Positions 34,183 through 44,523 of a DNA stretch of 64,000 bases are shown here, piece after piece; within the stretch, counting starts at the first letter, position 1; each line of letters starts with the position of its first letter. The notes beneath the pieces are model-generated. The model was not told where the DNA came from. It did no database searches and saw only the letters and a program-made list of their open reading frames with translations. This DNA is from Chryseobacterium taichungense (GTDB lineage: Bacteria; Bacteroidota; Bacteroidia; Flavobacteriales; Weeksellaceae), in the NCBI RefSeq assembly GCF_900109935.1, contig NZ_FOBV01000001.1, positions 124,001 through 188,000 of the forward strand. The letters are read 5' to 3'. A program made the translations under genes and the position numbers.

Positions 34183-36078
34183 TTATTTTACTTCTTCGAA
34201 GTCGGCATCCTGTACATCATCAGCACCTGCATTGTTACCTCCAGGGTTTTGTGCACCTGCATCAGCGCCAGGCTGTTGTCCTGCGGCGTATAGTTCTTCT
34301 GAAGCTGCCATCCATGCTGCGTCTAAAGCTTCTGTTTTAGCTTTTACATCATCTGCATTTTTAGCTTCGAAAGCGGTTTTCAATTCACCGTGAGCAGCTT
34401 CGATGGCTGCTTTTTTGTCAGCAGAAAGTTTTTCACCGAATTCTTTTAATTGCTTTTCAGTCTGGAAGATCAACCCGTCAGCTTTGTTGAAGATTTCAAC
34501 TTCTTCTTTTTTCTTAGCATCCGCTGCAGAATTTTCCTGAGCTTCTTTTTTCATTCTTTCGATTTCTTCGTCAGAAAGACCTGAAGAAGCCTGAATTTTA
34601 ATTGTCTGCTCTTTACCGGTACCTTTATCTTTAGCAGAAACACTTAAGATACCGTTGGCATCGATATCGAAAGTAACTTCGATTTGAGGAACTCCTCTTG
34701 GTGCCGGTGGAATATCTGTAAGGTCGAATCTACCAATTTCTTTGTTATCGTTGAACATTGGTCTTTCCCCCTGTCCTACTCTGATGCTTACAGCTGGCTG
34801 GTTATCAGAAGCTGTAGAGAACACTTCAGATTTTTTAGTTGGGATCGTCGTATTCGCTTCAATTAATTTAGTGAAAACAGAACCCATTGTTTCAATACCT
34901 AAAGAAAGTGGCGTAACATCTAATAAAAGAACGTCTTTTACATCACCTGTCAATACACCTCCCTGGATTGCTGCACCGATTGCTACAACCTCATCCGGGT
35001 TAACTCCTTTCGAAGGCTTTTTACCGAAGAATTTTTCCACTTCTTCCTGGATGATCGGGATTCTTGTAGAACCACCCACTAGGATTACTTCGTCGATATC
35101 AGAAGTTGATAACCCTGCATCTTTCAATGCTTTAGCAACCGGCTCCATAGATCTTCTTACAAGATCAGCAGACAATTGCTCGAATTTAGCTTTTGTTAAA
35201 GTCTTTACTAAGTGTTTAGGACCTGTAGCCGTTGCGGTGATATAGGGAAGGTTGATTTCAGTTTGTGGAGAAGAAGACAACTCGATTTTTGCTTTTTCAG
35301 CAGCTTCTTTCAATCTTTGTAATGCGATAGCATCAGATTTTAAGTCAACACCTTCTTCAGCTTTGAACTCGTCAGCCATCCAGTTGATGATCACATCATC
35401 AAAGTCATCACCTCCTAAGTGTGTATCACCGTTTGTAGACAATACCTCGAATACACCGTCTCCCAAATCAAGGATAGAGATATCGAAAGTACCACCACCA
35501 AGGTCATACACAGCGATTTTCTGATCTTTGTGGTTTTTATCAAGACCATAAGCTAACGCAGCAGCAGTAGGCTCATTGATAATTCTTTCTACTTTAAGAC
35601 CCGCAATTTCACCAGCTTCTTTAGTTGCTTGTCTTTGCGCATCGTTGAAGTATGCGGGAACCGTAATTACCGCTCTTGTTACTTCCTGTCCAAGATAATC
35701 TTCTGCAGTTTTCTTCATTTTCTGAAGGATCATTGCAGAAATTTCCTGTGGCGTATATTCTCTGTCGTCGATTTTTACTTTTACTGTATCGTTTGGTCCG
35801 GATACAACTTCGTAAGGTACTCTTGAGATTTCAGCAGCATCTTCTTTAAAGTGTGTTCCGATAAATCTTTTGATAGAATATACCGTTTTCTTTGGGTTGG
35901 TTACCGCCTGTCTTTTTGCAGGATCACCAACTTTTCTCTCACCATCTTCTGTGAATGCTACGATAGAAGGCGTTGTTCTTTTACCTTCTGCATTAGGAAT
36001 AACAACTGGGTCTTTTCCCTCCATTACAGCAACACAAGAGTTGGTTGTACCTAAGTCAATTCCGATTATTTTACTCAT
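34183..36078 (-). CDS. dnaK: Chaperone DnaK (Hsp70)
   Basis: 631 aa ATP-dependent folding chaperone. [17 protein letters not shown] starts the nucleotide-binding domain; further signatures are [19 protein letters not shown] and [17 protein letters not shown]. The substrate-binding domain and the acidic, Gly-rich tail ending [11 protein letters not shown] follow. It stands alone: grpE and dnaJ are not adjacent. The upstream 363 bases (36079-36441) are an AT-rich divergent promoter region shared with ppk1. Confidence 0.98.
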   Translation of the reverse strand: MSKIIGIDLGTTNSCVAVMEGKDPVVIPNAEGKRTTPSIVAFTEDGERKVGDPAKRQAVTNPKKTVYSIKRFIGTHFKEDAAEISRVPYEVVSGPNDTVKVKIDDREYTPQEISAMILQKMKKTAEDYLGQEVTRAVITVPAYFNDAQRQATKEAGEIAGLKVERIINEPTAAALAYGLDKNHKDQKIAVYDLGGGTFDISILDLGDGVFEVLSTNGDTHLGGDDFDDVIINWMADEFKAEEGVDLKSDAIALQRLKEAAEKAKIELSSSPQTEINLPYITATATGPKHLVKTLTKAKFEQLSADLVRRSMEPVAKALKDAGLSTSDIDEVILVGGSTRIPIIQEEVEKFFGKKPSKGVNPDEVVAIGAAIQGGVLTGDVKDVLLLDVTPLSLGIETMGSVFTKLIEANTTIPTKKSEVFSTASDNQPAVSIRVGQGERPMFNDNKEIGRFDLTDIPPAPRGVPQIEVTFDIDANGILSVSAKDKGTGKEQTIKIQASSGLSDEEIERMKKEAQENSAADAKKKEEVEIFNKADGLIFQTEKQLKEFGEKLSADKKAAIEAAHGELKTAFEAKNADDVKAKTEALDAAWMAASEELYAAGQQPGADAGAQNPGGNNAGADDVQDADFEEVK

Positions 36079-36414
36079 AATATTTTTATTTTTTCTATTT
36101 TAAATTTTATTTACATTCAGTATTTCTCAATATTTATACCATTCAAATTTTTGTGACAAATTGACACACATCATTCAAACAAGCGTCAATAAAGAGCTTC
36201 AGAATATATCCATGGGTTATTTAAATTGAATTTTCACTTTTATAAATTTGACCATACTGTCACTTATGCTGTAAAAATTTTCAATGAACAGTCTTACATT
36301 CACGTCTATTTTTAATAACTTTAATCACTTGCAAAAATCAATCTGCGTGAGGGCTCTATATTAAATTTAATTAAAGCTTAACGTTGAAAATCGCTGCAAG
36401 AAAAGGTGAATCAT

Positions 36415-36422
36415 TATTTTTG
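36415..36422 (+). promoter_or_regulatory. -7 box (TATTTTTG) of ppk1
   Basis: Exact TAnnTTTG match 20 bases before the ATG. No -33 TTG at the expected distance. The rest of 36079-36414 is AT-rich divergent leader with no ORF. Confidence 0.5.
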
Positions 36423-36441
36423 GTAAAATATAAACTAGCGA

Positions 36442-38514
36442 ATGTCATTACATTTTAATCCGAGAGATATTACCTGGCTTGCCTTTAACGAAAGGGTGCT
36501 TCAGGAGGCCATGGACGAGAACGTCCCTTTACATTTAAGAATCCGATTTTTGGGAATTTTTTCAAATAATTTAGATGAATTTTTCAGGGTGCGTGTTGCC
36601 GGATTAAAACGCGCGATGGATTTTAAAGAGAAGGTAATTGCAGAATCATTTTATCAGCCTCCGTCCAAAATTCTTCAGAAGATCAATGATATAGTAATCA
36701 GGCATCAGCAAAATTTTGATAAAACCTGGAGGAAGATTCAGGGCGAAATGGCCGATCATCATGTTTTTATTAAAACCTCAAAAAATTTAACGCCGACGCA
36801 AAAAGAATTTGTCAGAAAGTATTTTGACGAAGTGGTAGAATCCAATGTAATTCCTATTCTTCTTCATGAAAATACTCCTATGCCATACATGAGGGATAAA
36901 AGTCTCTATCTGGGTGTTGCCATGAGAAAAAAAGACTGGCAGTATTCCAGCAACTATGCTATTATTGAAATTCCGTCACGTTTTGTGGGAAGATTTGTCC
37001 TGCTTCCAACGGATGACCCTCAGGAAAAGGATGTGATGCTTCTGGAAGATGTGATCACCTTTAATTTACCACACATCTTCTCCTATTTTGGATATGATGA
37101 ATTTTCGGCGCATGCATTCAAAGTAACAAAAGATGCTGAGCTGGATCTCGATAATGATATCAGGACCAACTTTGCAGAAAAAATAGAAAAAGGTTTAAAA
37201 AACAGAAGAAAAGGAAAACCGACCCGTTTTGTTTTTGATAAGGATATGGATAAAGCGTTACTGGAAATGCTTATCCGAAAATTAAATTTAACCAAAAAAG
37301 ACAGCATTATTCCGGGTGGAAAAATTCATAATTTCAAACACTTTATGGATTTTCCGGATGTGTTTGAGAAGTATGAAAGACCTGTAGAGAGAACATCTTT
37401 TACGCATCCTGATTTTGAACACGGTGAAAGAGTAACGGATGTTATCTTAAAACATGACGTTCTTCTTACTTTCCCCTACCACAAATACAATCCCGTTATC
37501 GACCTACTTCGGGAAGCCGCCATGGATCCTGATGTAAAATCTATTCAGATCACGGCTTATCGTCTGGCGAGCAGCTCTAAAATTATTAATGCCCTTATTT
37601 ACGCAGCCAGAAATGGCAAAGAAGTAACGGTAATGCTTGAACTTCAGGCCAGGTTTGATGAAGAATCCAACCTTGAATGGAAAGAAATGCTGGAACCTGA
37701 AGGCATCACGGTTTTAGTAGGTCTTCCGAATAAGAAAGTTCACGCCAAGCTGTGTATCATCAAAAAAAGATCTCATAATAAGACAATTCAGTACGGATTT
37801 ATCAGTACAGGAAACTTTAATGAAAAAACAGCAAGAATATATGGAGATCATTTGCTTATGACTGCAGATCGGGGAATAATGGCAGACATCAACAAAGTAT
37901 TTAATGTGCTTAAAAAGCCGAAAGATGATTATTTATCAGTTCTCAAAACATGTAAAAATCTGCTGGTTTGCCCTCAGTTTATGCGTGAAAAAATCGTTCA
38001 TCATATCGACAAAGAAATTGAAGAAGCCAAAGCAGGAAGACATGCAGAGATGATCATAAAAGCCAATTCCGTAAGCGACAGATCTCTGATTGAAAAATTG
38101 TATGAGGCCGCTAATGCGGGAGTTCAAATCAGAATGATCGTAAGAGGTATTTATTGTGCGGTAAACCAAAAGGAATTTAAAGAAAAAATAAAAGCAATAA
38201 GCATCGTTGATGAATATCTGGAGCACGCCCGAGTCATGTATTTTTATAATAAAGGTGCAGAAGACATCTATATTTCATCAGCCGACTGGATGACCAGAAA
38301 CCTTGATTACAGAATTGAGGCCGCCGCAAAGGTCACCGATAAAAACCTGAAGAAAGAATTGAAGGATATTCTCGATATACAGTTGAAAGATAATGTAAAA
38401 GCTCGTATTTTAGATAAAAAATTGAGCAACGAGTATATTCACAACAATAAAGAAGAATGCCGTTCTCAGGTAGAAACCTACCGATATTTACATGCTAAAA
38501 CGAATAAAGAATGA
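36442..38514 (+). CDS. ppk1: Polyphosphate kinase 1
   Basis: 690 aa. Transfers the gamma phosphate of ATP to polyphosphate. The N-terminal domain (FNPRDITWLAFNERVLQEA) is followed by the two phospholipase-D-like halves: VHAKLCIIKKR with the autophosphorylated His, STGNFNEKTARIYGDHLL, and EHARVMYFYN. Overlaps ppx by 4 bases (ATGA), so kinase and phosphatase are translationally coupled. Confidence 0.97.
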   Translation: MSLHFNPRDITWLAFNERVLQEAMDENVPLHLRIRFLGIFSNNLDEFFRVRVAGLKRAMDFKEKVIAESFYQPPSKILQKINDIVIRHQQNFDKTWRKIQGEMADHHVFIKTSKNLTPTQKEFVRKYFDEVVESNVIPILLHENTPMPYMRDKSLYLGVAMRKKDWQYSSNYAIIEIPSRFVGRFVLLPTDDPQEKDVMLLEDVITFNLPHIFSYFGYDEFSAHAFKVTKDAELDLDNDIRTNFAEKIEKGLKNRRKGKPTRFVFDKDMDKALLEMLIRKLNLTKKDSIIPGGKIHNFKHFMDFPDVFEKYERPVERTSFTHPDFEHGERVTDVILKHDVLLTFPYHKYNPVIDLLREAAMDPDVKSIQITAYRLASSSKIINALIYAARNGKEVTVMLELQARFDEESNLEWKEMLEPEGITVLVGLPNKKVHAKLCIIKKRSHNKTIQYGFISTGNFNEKTARIYGDHLLMTADRGIMADINKVFNVLKKPKDDYLSVLKTCKNLLVCPQFMREKIVHHIDKEIEEAKAGRHAEMIIKANSVSDRSLIEKLYEAANAGVQIRMIVRGIYCAVNQKEFKEKIKAISIVDEYLEHARVMYFYNKGAEDIYISSADWMTRNLDYRIEAAAKVTDKNLKKELKDILDIQLKDNVKARILDKKLSNEYIHNNKEECRSQVETYRYLHAKTNKE

Positions 38515-39395
38515 AGATTGCAGCCATAGATATAGGAAGTAACGCAGCCCGACTGTTGATCAATGAAGTAAAAATCAATAACAAAAAGCCAGAATTCATT
38601 AAGCTGAACCTTTTGAGAATTCCTCTGAGGCTGGGAATGGACGTTTTCAGTTTGGGAAAAATCGGTGAAGAGCGGGAAAAAATGGTGATCGATTCCATGA
38701 AGATATTCAGTGACCTGATGAAAATTTACAACGTTGAACATTACAGAGCGTGCGCTACCAGTGCGATGCGTGATGCTTCTAACGGAATGGATATCATTAA
38801 TGAAGTTAAAAAAACATCCGGAATCAATATTGAGATCATTTCAGGAGATGAAGAAGCCACCCTGGTTTTTGAAAATCATGTGGCAGAAGCCCTCGACAAA
38901 GAATTTGCCTACCTTTATATTGATGTGGGCGGAGGTTCGACCGAGCTTACTTTTTACGAAAACGGCAAGATGCTTTATGAGAAATCTTTCAATATCGGTA
39001 CGATCCGTCTGTTGAATAATCTGGTAACGCCCGACAACTGGAAAGATATGAAAGAGGAAATCCGGAAAAATATCAACAGTAAAAAGCCGATCGTGGCAAT
39101 AGGTTCCGGAGGGAATATCAATAAAGTGTTCTCCATGAGCAAAACAAAAGATGGCAAACCAATGTCACTGACGCACCTGAAGAAAGTCTACAAGGAATTT
39201 GATGATCTCACCGTGGATGAAAGAATGACCAAATACAATCTCCGGGAAGACAGGGCCGATGTTTTGGTTCATGCCTTAAAAATTTTCAACAATGTGATGT
39301 CATGGTCGGAAATCAACAGGATTTTTGTTCCGAAAATATCTGTCGCGGACGGGCTGATTCATAATATTTACAGCAAGCTGCAGAACAAGAAGTAG
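38511..39395 (+). CDS. ppx: Exopolyphosphatase (Ppx/GppA family)
   Basis: 294 aa, the short form lacking the C-terminal HD domain. ASKHA fold: AAIDIGSNAARLLI at the start, DVGGGSTELTFY at residues ~140-151, and GSGGNINKV. It removes terminal phosphates from polyphosphate and possibly converts pppGpp. The ATG overlaps the ppk1 stop. Confidence 0.94.
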   Translation: MKIAAIDIGSNAARLLINEVKINNKKPEFIKLNLLRIPLRLGMDVFSLGKIGEEREKMVIDSMKIFSDLMKIYNVEHYRACATSAMRDASNGMDIINEVKKTSGINIEIISGDEEATLVFENHVAEALDKEFAYLYIDVGGGSTELTFYENGKMLYEKSFNIGTIRLLNNLVTPDNWKDMKEEIRKNINSKKPIVAIGSGGNINKVFSMSKTKDGKPMSLTHLKKVYKEFDDLTVDERMTKYNLREDRADVLVHALKIFNNVMSWSEINRIFVPKISVADGLIHNIYSKLQNKK

Positions 39396-39415
39396 TTTTT
39401 ACAGCATATATTATA

Positions 39416-39447
39416 AACCGGCTGGCTTTTACCGGCCGGTTTTATTT
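39416..39447 (+). terminator. Terminator of ppk1-ppx
   Basis: AACCGGCTGG pairs with CCGGCCGGTT (one G-T pair) around CTTTTA, followed by TTTATTTTG. Confidence 0.8.
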
Positions 39448-39553
39448 TGATTAAACCTGAAGCCAAGAGTATGTTAATTAAAGAGAGATGCTCAATAGAC
39501 CGATCGTGTAATTCATTGATTTTCAATCATTATTTCTCTTGTTAAAAAACGTC

Positions 39554-39641
39554 TCGACGTTTTATTAAAAACCTTTCGACGTTTCAGGGAAAACCCTTCG
39601 ACGTTTTACTCAAAAGGTATCGACGTTTTAGGTTAAAGATA
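39554..39641. repeat. 22-bp tandem array, TCGACGTTT type (4 units)
   Basis: Units begin at 39554, 39576, 39598 and 39620, exactly 22 bp apart. Each starts TCGACGTTT and continues with a variable, A-rich half. The remaining DNA between ppx and 39740 holds no ORF. Confidence 0.88.
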
Positions 39642-39739
39642 TTTACACCTTTATTCCTAAGAAAAAAATTATCATTTTTATGCTGCATGTTAAAGTAAAA
39701 CATGATCAGATACGTCAGCAATAGTAATAATATTATGAA

Positions 39740-40393
39740 ATGAACTCAATTAAAATAATACTGACCGGAGCTACAGGAATGGTAGGTGAAGGTGTTCTGA
39801 TGGAATGCCTTGAAAATCCCAACGTTTCAGAAATCCTGAGCGTAAGCCGAAAGCCTTCCGGAAAAAAACATGCGAAACTGAAAGAGTATATCGTTCCTGA
39901 CTTTCTCGCAATTGATCTTAATGATGAAAACTTTAAAGGGTACGACGCTACTTTCTTCTGTGCCGGTATCAGCAGTGTAGGAATGAGCGAAGAAGAATAC
40001 ACTGAAATCACTTATGACACCACGATGCATTTTGCCAAAGCTGTTCTGGGGCAGAACCCTGATATGGTTTTCAACTACGTTTCGGGAGCGCATACCGACA
40101 AGACGGAAAGCGGCAAGTTTATGTGGGCAAGAGTAAAAGGAAAAACGGAAAATGATTTAAGAAAGCTTGGATTCCGCGGTGAGTATAATTTTCGTCCGGG
40201 TTTCATGAAACCTGTTGAAGGTCAGAAAAATGTAAAATGGTTTTTTAAGCCAATTATTTGGATATTTCCTATTATATTACCGTCAAAATCATTAACTTTA
40301 CAAGAAGTGGGTAAAGCGATGATCAACGCGGTACAGAAAGGGTACCCTACCTCAACATTAGAAATTAAGGACATTAAAAATCTGGCAATATGA
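39740..40393 (+). CDS. NAD(P)-binding epimerase-like protein
   Basis: 217 aa. The N-terminal Rossmann motif LTGATGMVGEGVLMECL at residues ~6-22 and SVSRKPSGKKH after strand 2 suggest NADP binding. It lacks the YxxxK of SDR enzymes and resembles short NAD(P)H-binding YwnB/NmrA-like proteins. It overlaps the next 50-aa ORF by 4 bases. The role is unknown. Confidence 0.82.
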   Translation: MNSIKIILTGATGMVGEGVLMECLENPNVSEILSVSRKPSGKKHAKLKEYIVPDFLAIDLNDENFKGYDATFFCAGISSVGMSEEEYTEITYDTTMHFAKAVLGQNPDMVFNYVSGAHTDKTESGKFMWARVKGKTENDLRKLGFRGEYNFRPGFMKPVEGQKNVKWFFKPIIWIFPIILPSKSLTLQEVGKAMINAVQKGYPTSTLEIKDIKNLAI

Positions 40394-40542
40394 AAGAAAT
40401 GATAAAAAGAATTTTTCTGGTTGCTTTTATTTTATTGGTTCTGACTGCTATTTCGGGATTTTTTTATATGCAGAAGCATCCTCTTGAAGGACGAAAGACA
40501 ACAGGAAAAAACCTGAATTTTTCAGGACATGTATCAAAGTAG
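40390..40542 (+). CDS. 50-aa membrane-anchored peptide
   Basis: One N-terminal hydrophobic helix (residues ~8-25, IFLVAFILLVLTAISGFF) and a basic tail (HPLEGRKTTGKNLNFSG). Translationally coupled to the preceding Rossmann protein by an ATGA overlap, which is the main support for it being real. The family is not recognised. The tail resembles the N-terminal anchor region of some metallo-beta-lactamase-fold hydrolases, but that is speculative. Confidence 0.55.
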   Translation: MKEMIKRIFLVAFILLVLTAISGFFYMQKHPLEGRKTTGKNLNFSGHVSK

Positions 40543-40732
40543 CAAAACTAATATTCAATGAAGTTCAACAATCGTTTTTAGAGCATTCTGATAGCGATCC
40601 ATAGCTTACGGTTTCATTTTTCTTTCATCAGATACAGTAATAATTACCTATTTATTAATCATTTATTAAAATTATCTTAAAATCTTTAAAAAGGAGAAGT
40701 CTCATTTTTGTATAAATTTAATATCAGCAAAA

Positions 40733-43700
40733 ATGATTAATCATTACTTTTTTAAAGGTTCTGTGGTAGCCGCATTTTTTCTTCAGGGAGCGGTTTTCGG
40801 ACAGACTTCACTTATCCACTACTGGAATTTTAACAACAATACATCAGCTGCAGCCATTTCCACTCCGACGTTAAGCTTAACCGGAGGATCAATGACTGCT
40901 GTCATCAACGGCACAACGGAAATAGATTTCGCAGGTGGTACAGGACAAAACTTCAGCAATGAAAACCTCAATGCCAGAAACGGAGATGCTGCCGGAGCTC
41001 ATTTAAGATACAACTTCCCTATCAATGGAAATCTGCAGTTTAATCTTCCCACTACAGGTTATCAAAATGTTGTTGTAAAGTTTACGACAAGAAGATCGGG
41101 TTCAGGAGCTGGAACACAGACATGGTCTTATTCCACGGACGGAACCAATTTTCAGACCTATCAGACCGTATCGCCACAGGATGCTAACCCGCAACTGATT
41201 ACATTTGATTTTTCAGGAGTTGCAGGTGTAGCGAACAATCCTAATTTCAAGCTTAAAGTTGAATTTTCTGTTACCGGAGGAGGAACAGGAGGAAATAACC
41301 GCTTCGACAATTTTACCGTTGATGCAACGGCAATAAATGGGACGGACACTACACCGCCAACGGTCACTTATCTTCCGTCAAATAATACGGATAACGCTTC
41401 AACTACTGTAAATCCTACCATTTCATTTAATGAAAATGTAAGGTTAATTGACAATACTGTGATCAGTGATTCGAATGCACAAGATCTTGTTGATTTCCGT
41501 TTGGGTAATGCTTCAGGAACCCAGATCCCTTTCACCACTACTTTTTTAAACAATAAGATTACCATAATCCCAACTTCAGTTTTAGTTCCTAATCAGACGT
41601 ATTATCTGGCGCTAAAACCCAATACTGTCGAGGACACAAATGATAATGCGGTGACTGCGGCAACAGCCACAACCTTTACAACAGCAGGAGCATCCATTTC
41701 TTTAGATAAAAATTTCATTAAAGTCGATGAAAACTCAGGAGCTTTAGCATTTAAATTAAATATTGCCAATCCTTCAAATGCTACCGTGAATCTTGTGGTA
41801 AAACCGGCACCTTTCAGTACGGCAGACAGTAATGATTTTACGTTAACCAATCAAACCATTACACTTACTCCTTCGACAACAAGCTATACCGTAAATATTC
41901 CCATCACCGATGACACTTTAGAAGAACAACAGGCAGAATATTTCGTGGTAAGCCTTGAAAACCCTGTAGGAGCAACCATTTCCGGGGATTCTAATGCTAC
42001 CGTTTATATTATTGATAATGACAAGCCTGCACCGAATCCTTCTCATCAGATAGCATTAAATTATATCGGAAGCTTTGATCCGTCAGGAAGCAACAACAGT
42101 TCTACTGAAATTGTTGTTCATGATCCTGCAACACAAAGGTTGTTTACCATAAGTTCAATCACTGATGTTTTTGATATTATCAGCTTCAGTAATCCAAACA
42201 CGCCATCGGTAATTAACACTATTAATATGGCTCCTTACGGTGGTATTACCAGCATTGCAGTGAAGAATGGCATCATTGCTGCTGCGTCACCCAATACAGA
42301 TCCACAGCAGAATGGTTCTGTGGTTTTCTTTGATATTAACGGTAATTTCCTTAAGCAGGTAACAGTCGGTGCATTACCGGATATGATCACTTTTTCTCCA
42401 GATGGCACAAAAGTAATGACCGCCAATGAAGGAGAGCCTAACGATGCCTATACAGTAGACCCGGAAGGAACGGTAAGTATTATTGATATTTCCGGAGGAA
42501 TTGCCAATCTTACCCAAAGCAATGTTACAACACTTAATTTTAATGCCTTCGATTCACAGGTAGCGGCTTTAGCAGCAACAGGCTTAAGAAAAATAAGAAC
42601 CAACAACACACTTTCTCAGGATTTAGAACCTGAATATATTACGATAAGCTCTGACAGCCAAAAAGCCTGGGTAACCCTTCAGGAAAATAATGCTGTGGCA
42701 GAAGTGAATTTAACCACAAAAACCATTACAGGAATCTGGGGTTTAGGTAAAAAAGACATGAGTATTCCGGGAAACGGCTTTGATGCCTCTGATAATAATA
42801 ATGAAATTTTAATCGCCAATTGGCCGGTAAAAGCATATTACACTCCGGATGCCATTCAAAATTATACGGTAGGAAATACGCATTATATCGTAACAGCCAA
42901 CGAGGGAGATGAAAAAGATCTTTCAGGATTCAGCGAAAGAACGACAGTAGGAGCCAATAATTACACATTAGACGCTTCATTATTTCCTCAGTCAACTGTT
43001 TTAAAAGCTTCCTATAATCTTGGGAGATTCAGGGTTTCCAATGCTACCGGAAATACGGACGGTGATGCAGACTTTGAAGAAATAGCGGCTTTGGGTGCCC
43101 GTTCTTTTTCAATTTTCAATGCAGATACCCAACAAATTGTTTACGACAGTGGCGATCAGTTTGAGAGATATATTGCAGCCAATCATCCGTTGATCTTTAA
43201 TGCCGATAATGAATCGAATACCGTAAAGAATAGAAGCCGTGCTAAAGGACCCGAGCCTGAAGGTGTTGCTCTGGGAAATATTAATGGACAGACGTATGCC
43301 TTTATTACTCTGGAACGTACGGGAGGAGTAATGGTGTACAATATTTCAGATCCTAATAATCCTACTTTTACGGATTATAAAAATTCCCGTATGACTTCTG
43401 CTTATGGTGGTGACAATGGTCCGGAAGGAATCATTTATATTGCTCCGGAAAACACAACCTCCGGAAAAGGCTATGTGGTTGTTGCCAATGAAATCAGCGG
43501 AACATTATCAATGTACGAAGTTGGTGGCGCAGGTAATCTGGCAACAGGTGAGGTAAAACCTGAGAAAGCAACATTCAATGTATTCCCAAATCCGGTTGCA
43601 AAAGGCAATCCATTATATTTTAACAGAGCACAGGGCTACGAACTGTACGATATGTCTGGAAAGCTGATCGGGAAAGAGAAGAATGCTCTAACGATTGACA

Positions 43701-43774
43701 CTTCAAAACTTTCTACTGGGGTTTATCTCATAAAGACGTCTGAAGGCCATATAAAAAGAGTGATTATAAAATAG
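40733..43774 (+). CDS. Secreted choice-of-anchor I protein with Calx-beta domain and T9SS tail
   Basis: 1013 aa. Signal peptide ends FGQ near residue 24. The order is: an N-terminal beta-sandwich (residues ~25-200), a SbsA/Big_5-like Ig domain from PPTVTYLPSNN (~208-320), a Calx-beta-like domain (ISLDKNFIKVDENSGAL, ~322-430), a choice-of-anchor I beta-propeller (residues ~440-905; TANEGDEKDLSG and GPEPEGVALGNI), and a C-terminal type IX secretion sorting domain ending in GVYLIKTSEGHIKRVIIK. It is exported through T9SS and attached or released at the surface. Ligand unknown. Confidence 0.92.
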   Translation: MINHYFFKGSVVAAFFLQGAVFGQTSLIHYWNFNNNTSAAAISTPTLSLTGGSMTAVINGTTEIDFAGGTGQNFSNENLNARNGDAAGAHLRYNFPINGNLQFNLPTTGYQNVVVKFTTRRSGSGAGTQTWSYSTDGTNFQTYQTVSPQDANPQLITFDFSGVAGVANNPNFKLKVEFSVTGGGTGGNNRFDNFTVDATAINGTDTTPPTVTYLPSNNTDNASTTVNPTISFNENVRLIDNTVISDSNAQDLVDFRLGNASGTQIPFTTTFLNNKITIIPTSVLVPNQTYYLALKPNTVEDTNDNAVTAATATTFTTAGASISLDKNFIKVDENSGALAFKLNIANPSNATVNLVVKPAPFSTADSNDFTLTNQTITLTPSTTSYTVNIPITDDTLEEQQAEYFVVSLENPVGATISGDSNATVYIIDNDKPAPNPSHQIALNYIGSFDPSGSNNSSTEIVVHDPATQRLFTISSITDVFDIISFSNPNTPSVINTINMAPYGGITSIAVKNGIIAAASPNTDPQQNGSVVFFDINGNFLKQVTVGALPDMITFSPDGTKVMTANEGEPNDAYTVDPEGTVSIIDISGGIANLTQSNVTTLNFNAFDSQVAALAATGLRKIRTNNTLSQDLEPEYITISSDSQKAWVTLQENNAVAEVNLTTKTITGIWGLGKKDMSIPGNGFDASDNNNEILIANWPVKAYYTPDAIQNYTVGNTHYIVTANEGDEKDLSGFSERTTVGANNYTLDASLFPQSTVLKASYNLGRFRVSNATGNTDGDADFEEIAALGARSFSIFNADTQQIVYDSGDQFERYIAANHPLIFNADNESNTVKNRSRAKGPEPEGVALGNINGQTYAFITLERTGGVMVYNISDPNNPTFTDYKNSRMTSAYGGDNGPEGIIYIAPENTTSGKGYVVVANEISGTLSMYEVGGAGNLATGEVKPEKATFNVFPNPVAKGNPLYFNRAQGYELYDMSGKLIGKEKNALTIDTSKLSTGVYLIKTSEGHIKRVIIK

Positions 43775-43798
43775 AATATATTATTAGTTGATTAAAAT

Positions 43799-43823
43799 GA
43801 GTCCCGCTTGCCGGGGCTTTTTT
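43799..43823 (+). terminator. Terminator of the T9SS protein gene
   Basis: AGTCCC pairs with GGGGCT (one G-T pair) around GCTTGCC, with a T6 run. Confidence 0.7.
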
Positions 43824-43878
43824 GTATACCCCGTTAAAATAAATTTTATCAGGTCCAGCGGTATGAGTCATTTATAAA

Positions 43879-43903
43879 AAATCCGGTAGATTGTACCGGA
43901 TTT
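43879..43903 (-). terminator. Terminator of the LuxR response regulator gene
   Basis: AAATCCGGTA pairs with TACCGGATTT around GATTG; T6 on the minus strand. Confidence 0.85.
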
Positions 43904-43908
43904 ATATT

Positions 43909-44523
43909 CTAATGCATGTCGTCATAAATTCTTACAAGATCGACCACATTTTTCACCTGTAGTTTTTCAAATATTTTTTTCTTGTAAGTGCTTATGGTAG
44001 ACATCTTAAGATTAAGGATGTTTGAAATTTCTATATTTCCGTTACCTTGCGCCAGCAACTTGAAGATCTGGAATTCCCTCTTTGAAAGCCTTTCTACGGA
44101 ATGACTGTCGGTAGAGTGTGTAACCAGTTTTTTCATCATATTAATGGTATAATAATACCCTTCTTCAAACATGGCAGTAACAGCAGTTATAATCTCAGAT
44201 TCTGAAGCGCCTTTACTTAAATATCCTGCTGCTCCTTCTTCGATGTATTGAATCCCTACGTTCTCATCATATGTTGAAAAAAATAAAATCTTAAGCGATT
44301 TTTGCTTTTTCTTAAGCTCTTTTACCATTGCCTTGAAAATACTACCCGGTATATCGATATCAATAATCAACAGATCATATATTTTTTCAGAAATCATATC
44401 CTTTGTTTCGGAATAAGTTTCTGCAAAATCTATATCACAATTATACTGAAGTTTTGATTTTAGAACCAGAGCTGTACCTGTCCTTACTACATAGTGACCA
44501 TCAGCAATGAGTATATTTTTCAT
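43909..44523 (-). CDS. Orphan LuxR-type response regulator
   Basis: 204 aa, NarL/FixJ class. Receiver domain with phospho-Asp in LLIIDIDIPG and switch residues FFSTYDE and LSKGASE, then a C-terminal LuxR HTH (ERLSKREFQIFKLLAQGNGNIEISNIL). The acidic pocket reads ADGH where most members have ADDH, so one of two metal-binding acids is missing. No kinase is encoded nearby. Confidence 0.9.
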   Translation of the reverse strand: MKNILIADGHYVVRTGTALVLKSKLQYNCDIDFAETYSETKDMISEKIYDLLIIDIDIPGSIFKAMVKELKKKQKSLKILFFSTYDENVGIQYIEEGAAGYLSKGASESEIITAVTAMFEEGYYYTINMMKKLVTHSTDSHSVERLSKREFQIFKLLAQGNGNIEISNILNLKMSTISTYKKKIFEKLQVKNVVDLVRIYDDMH

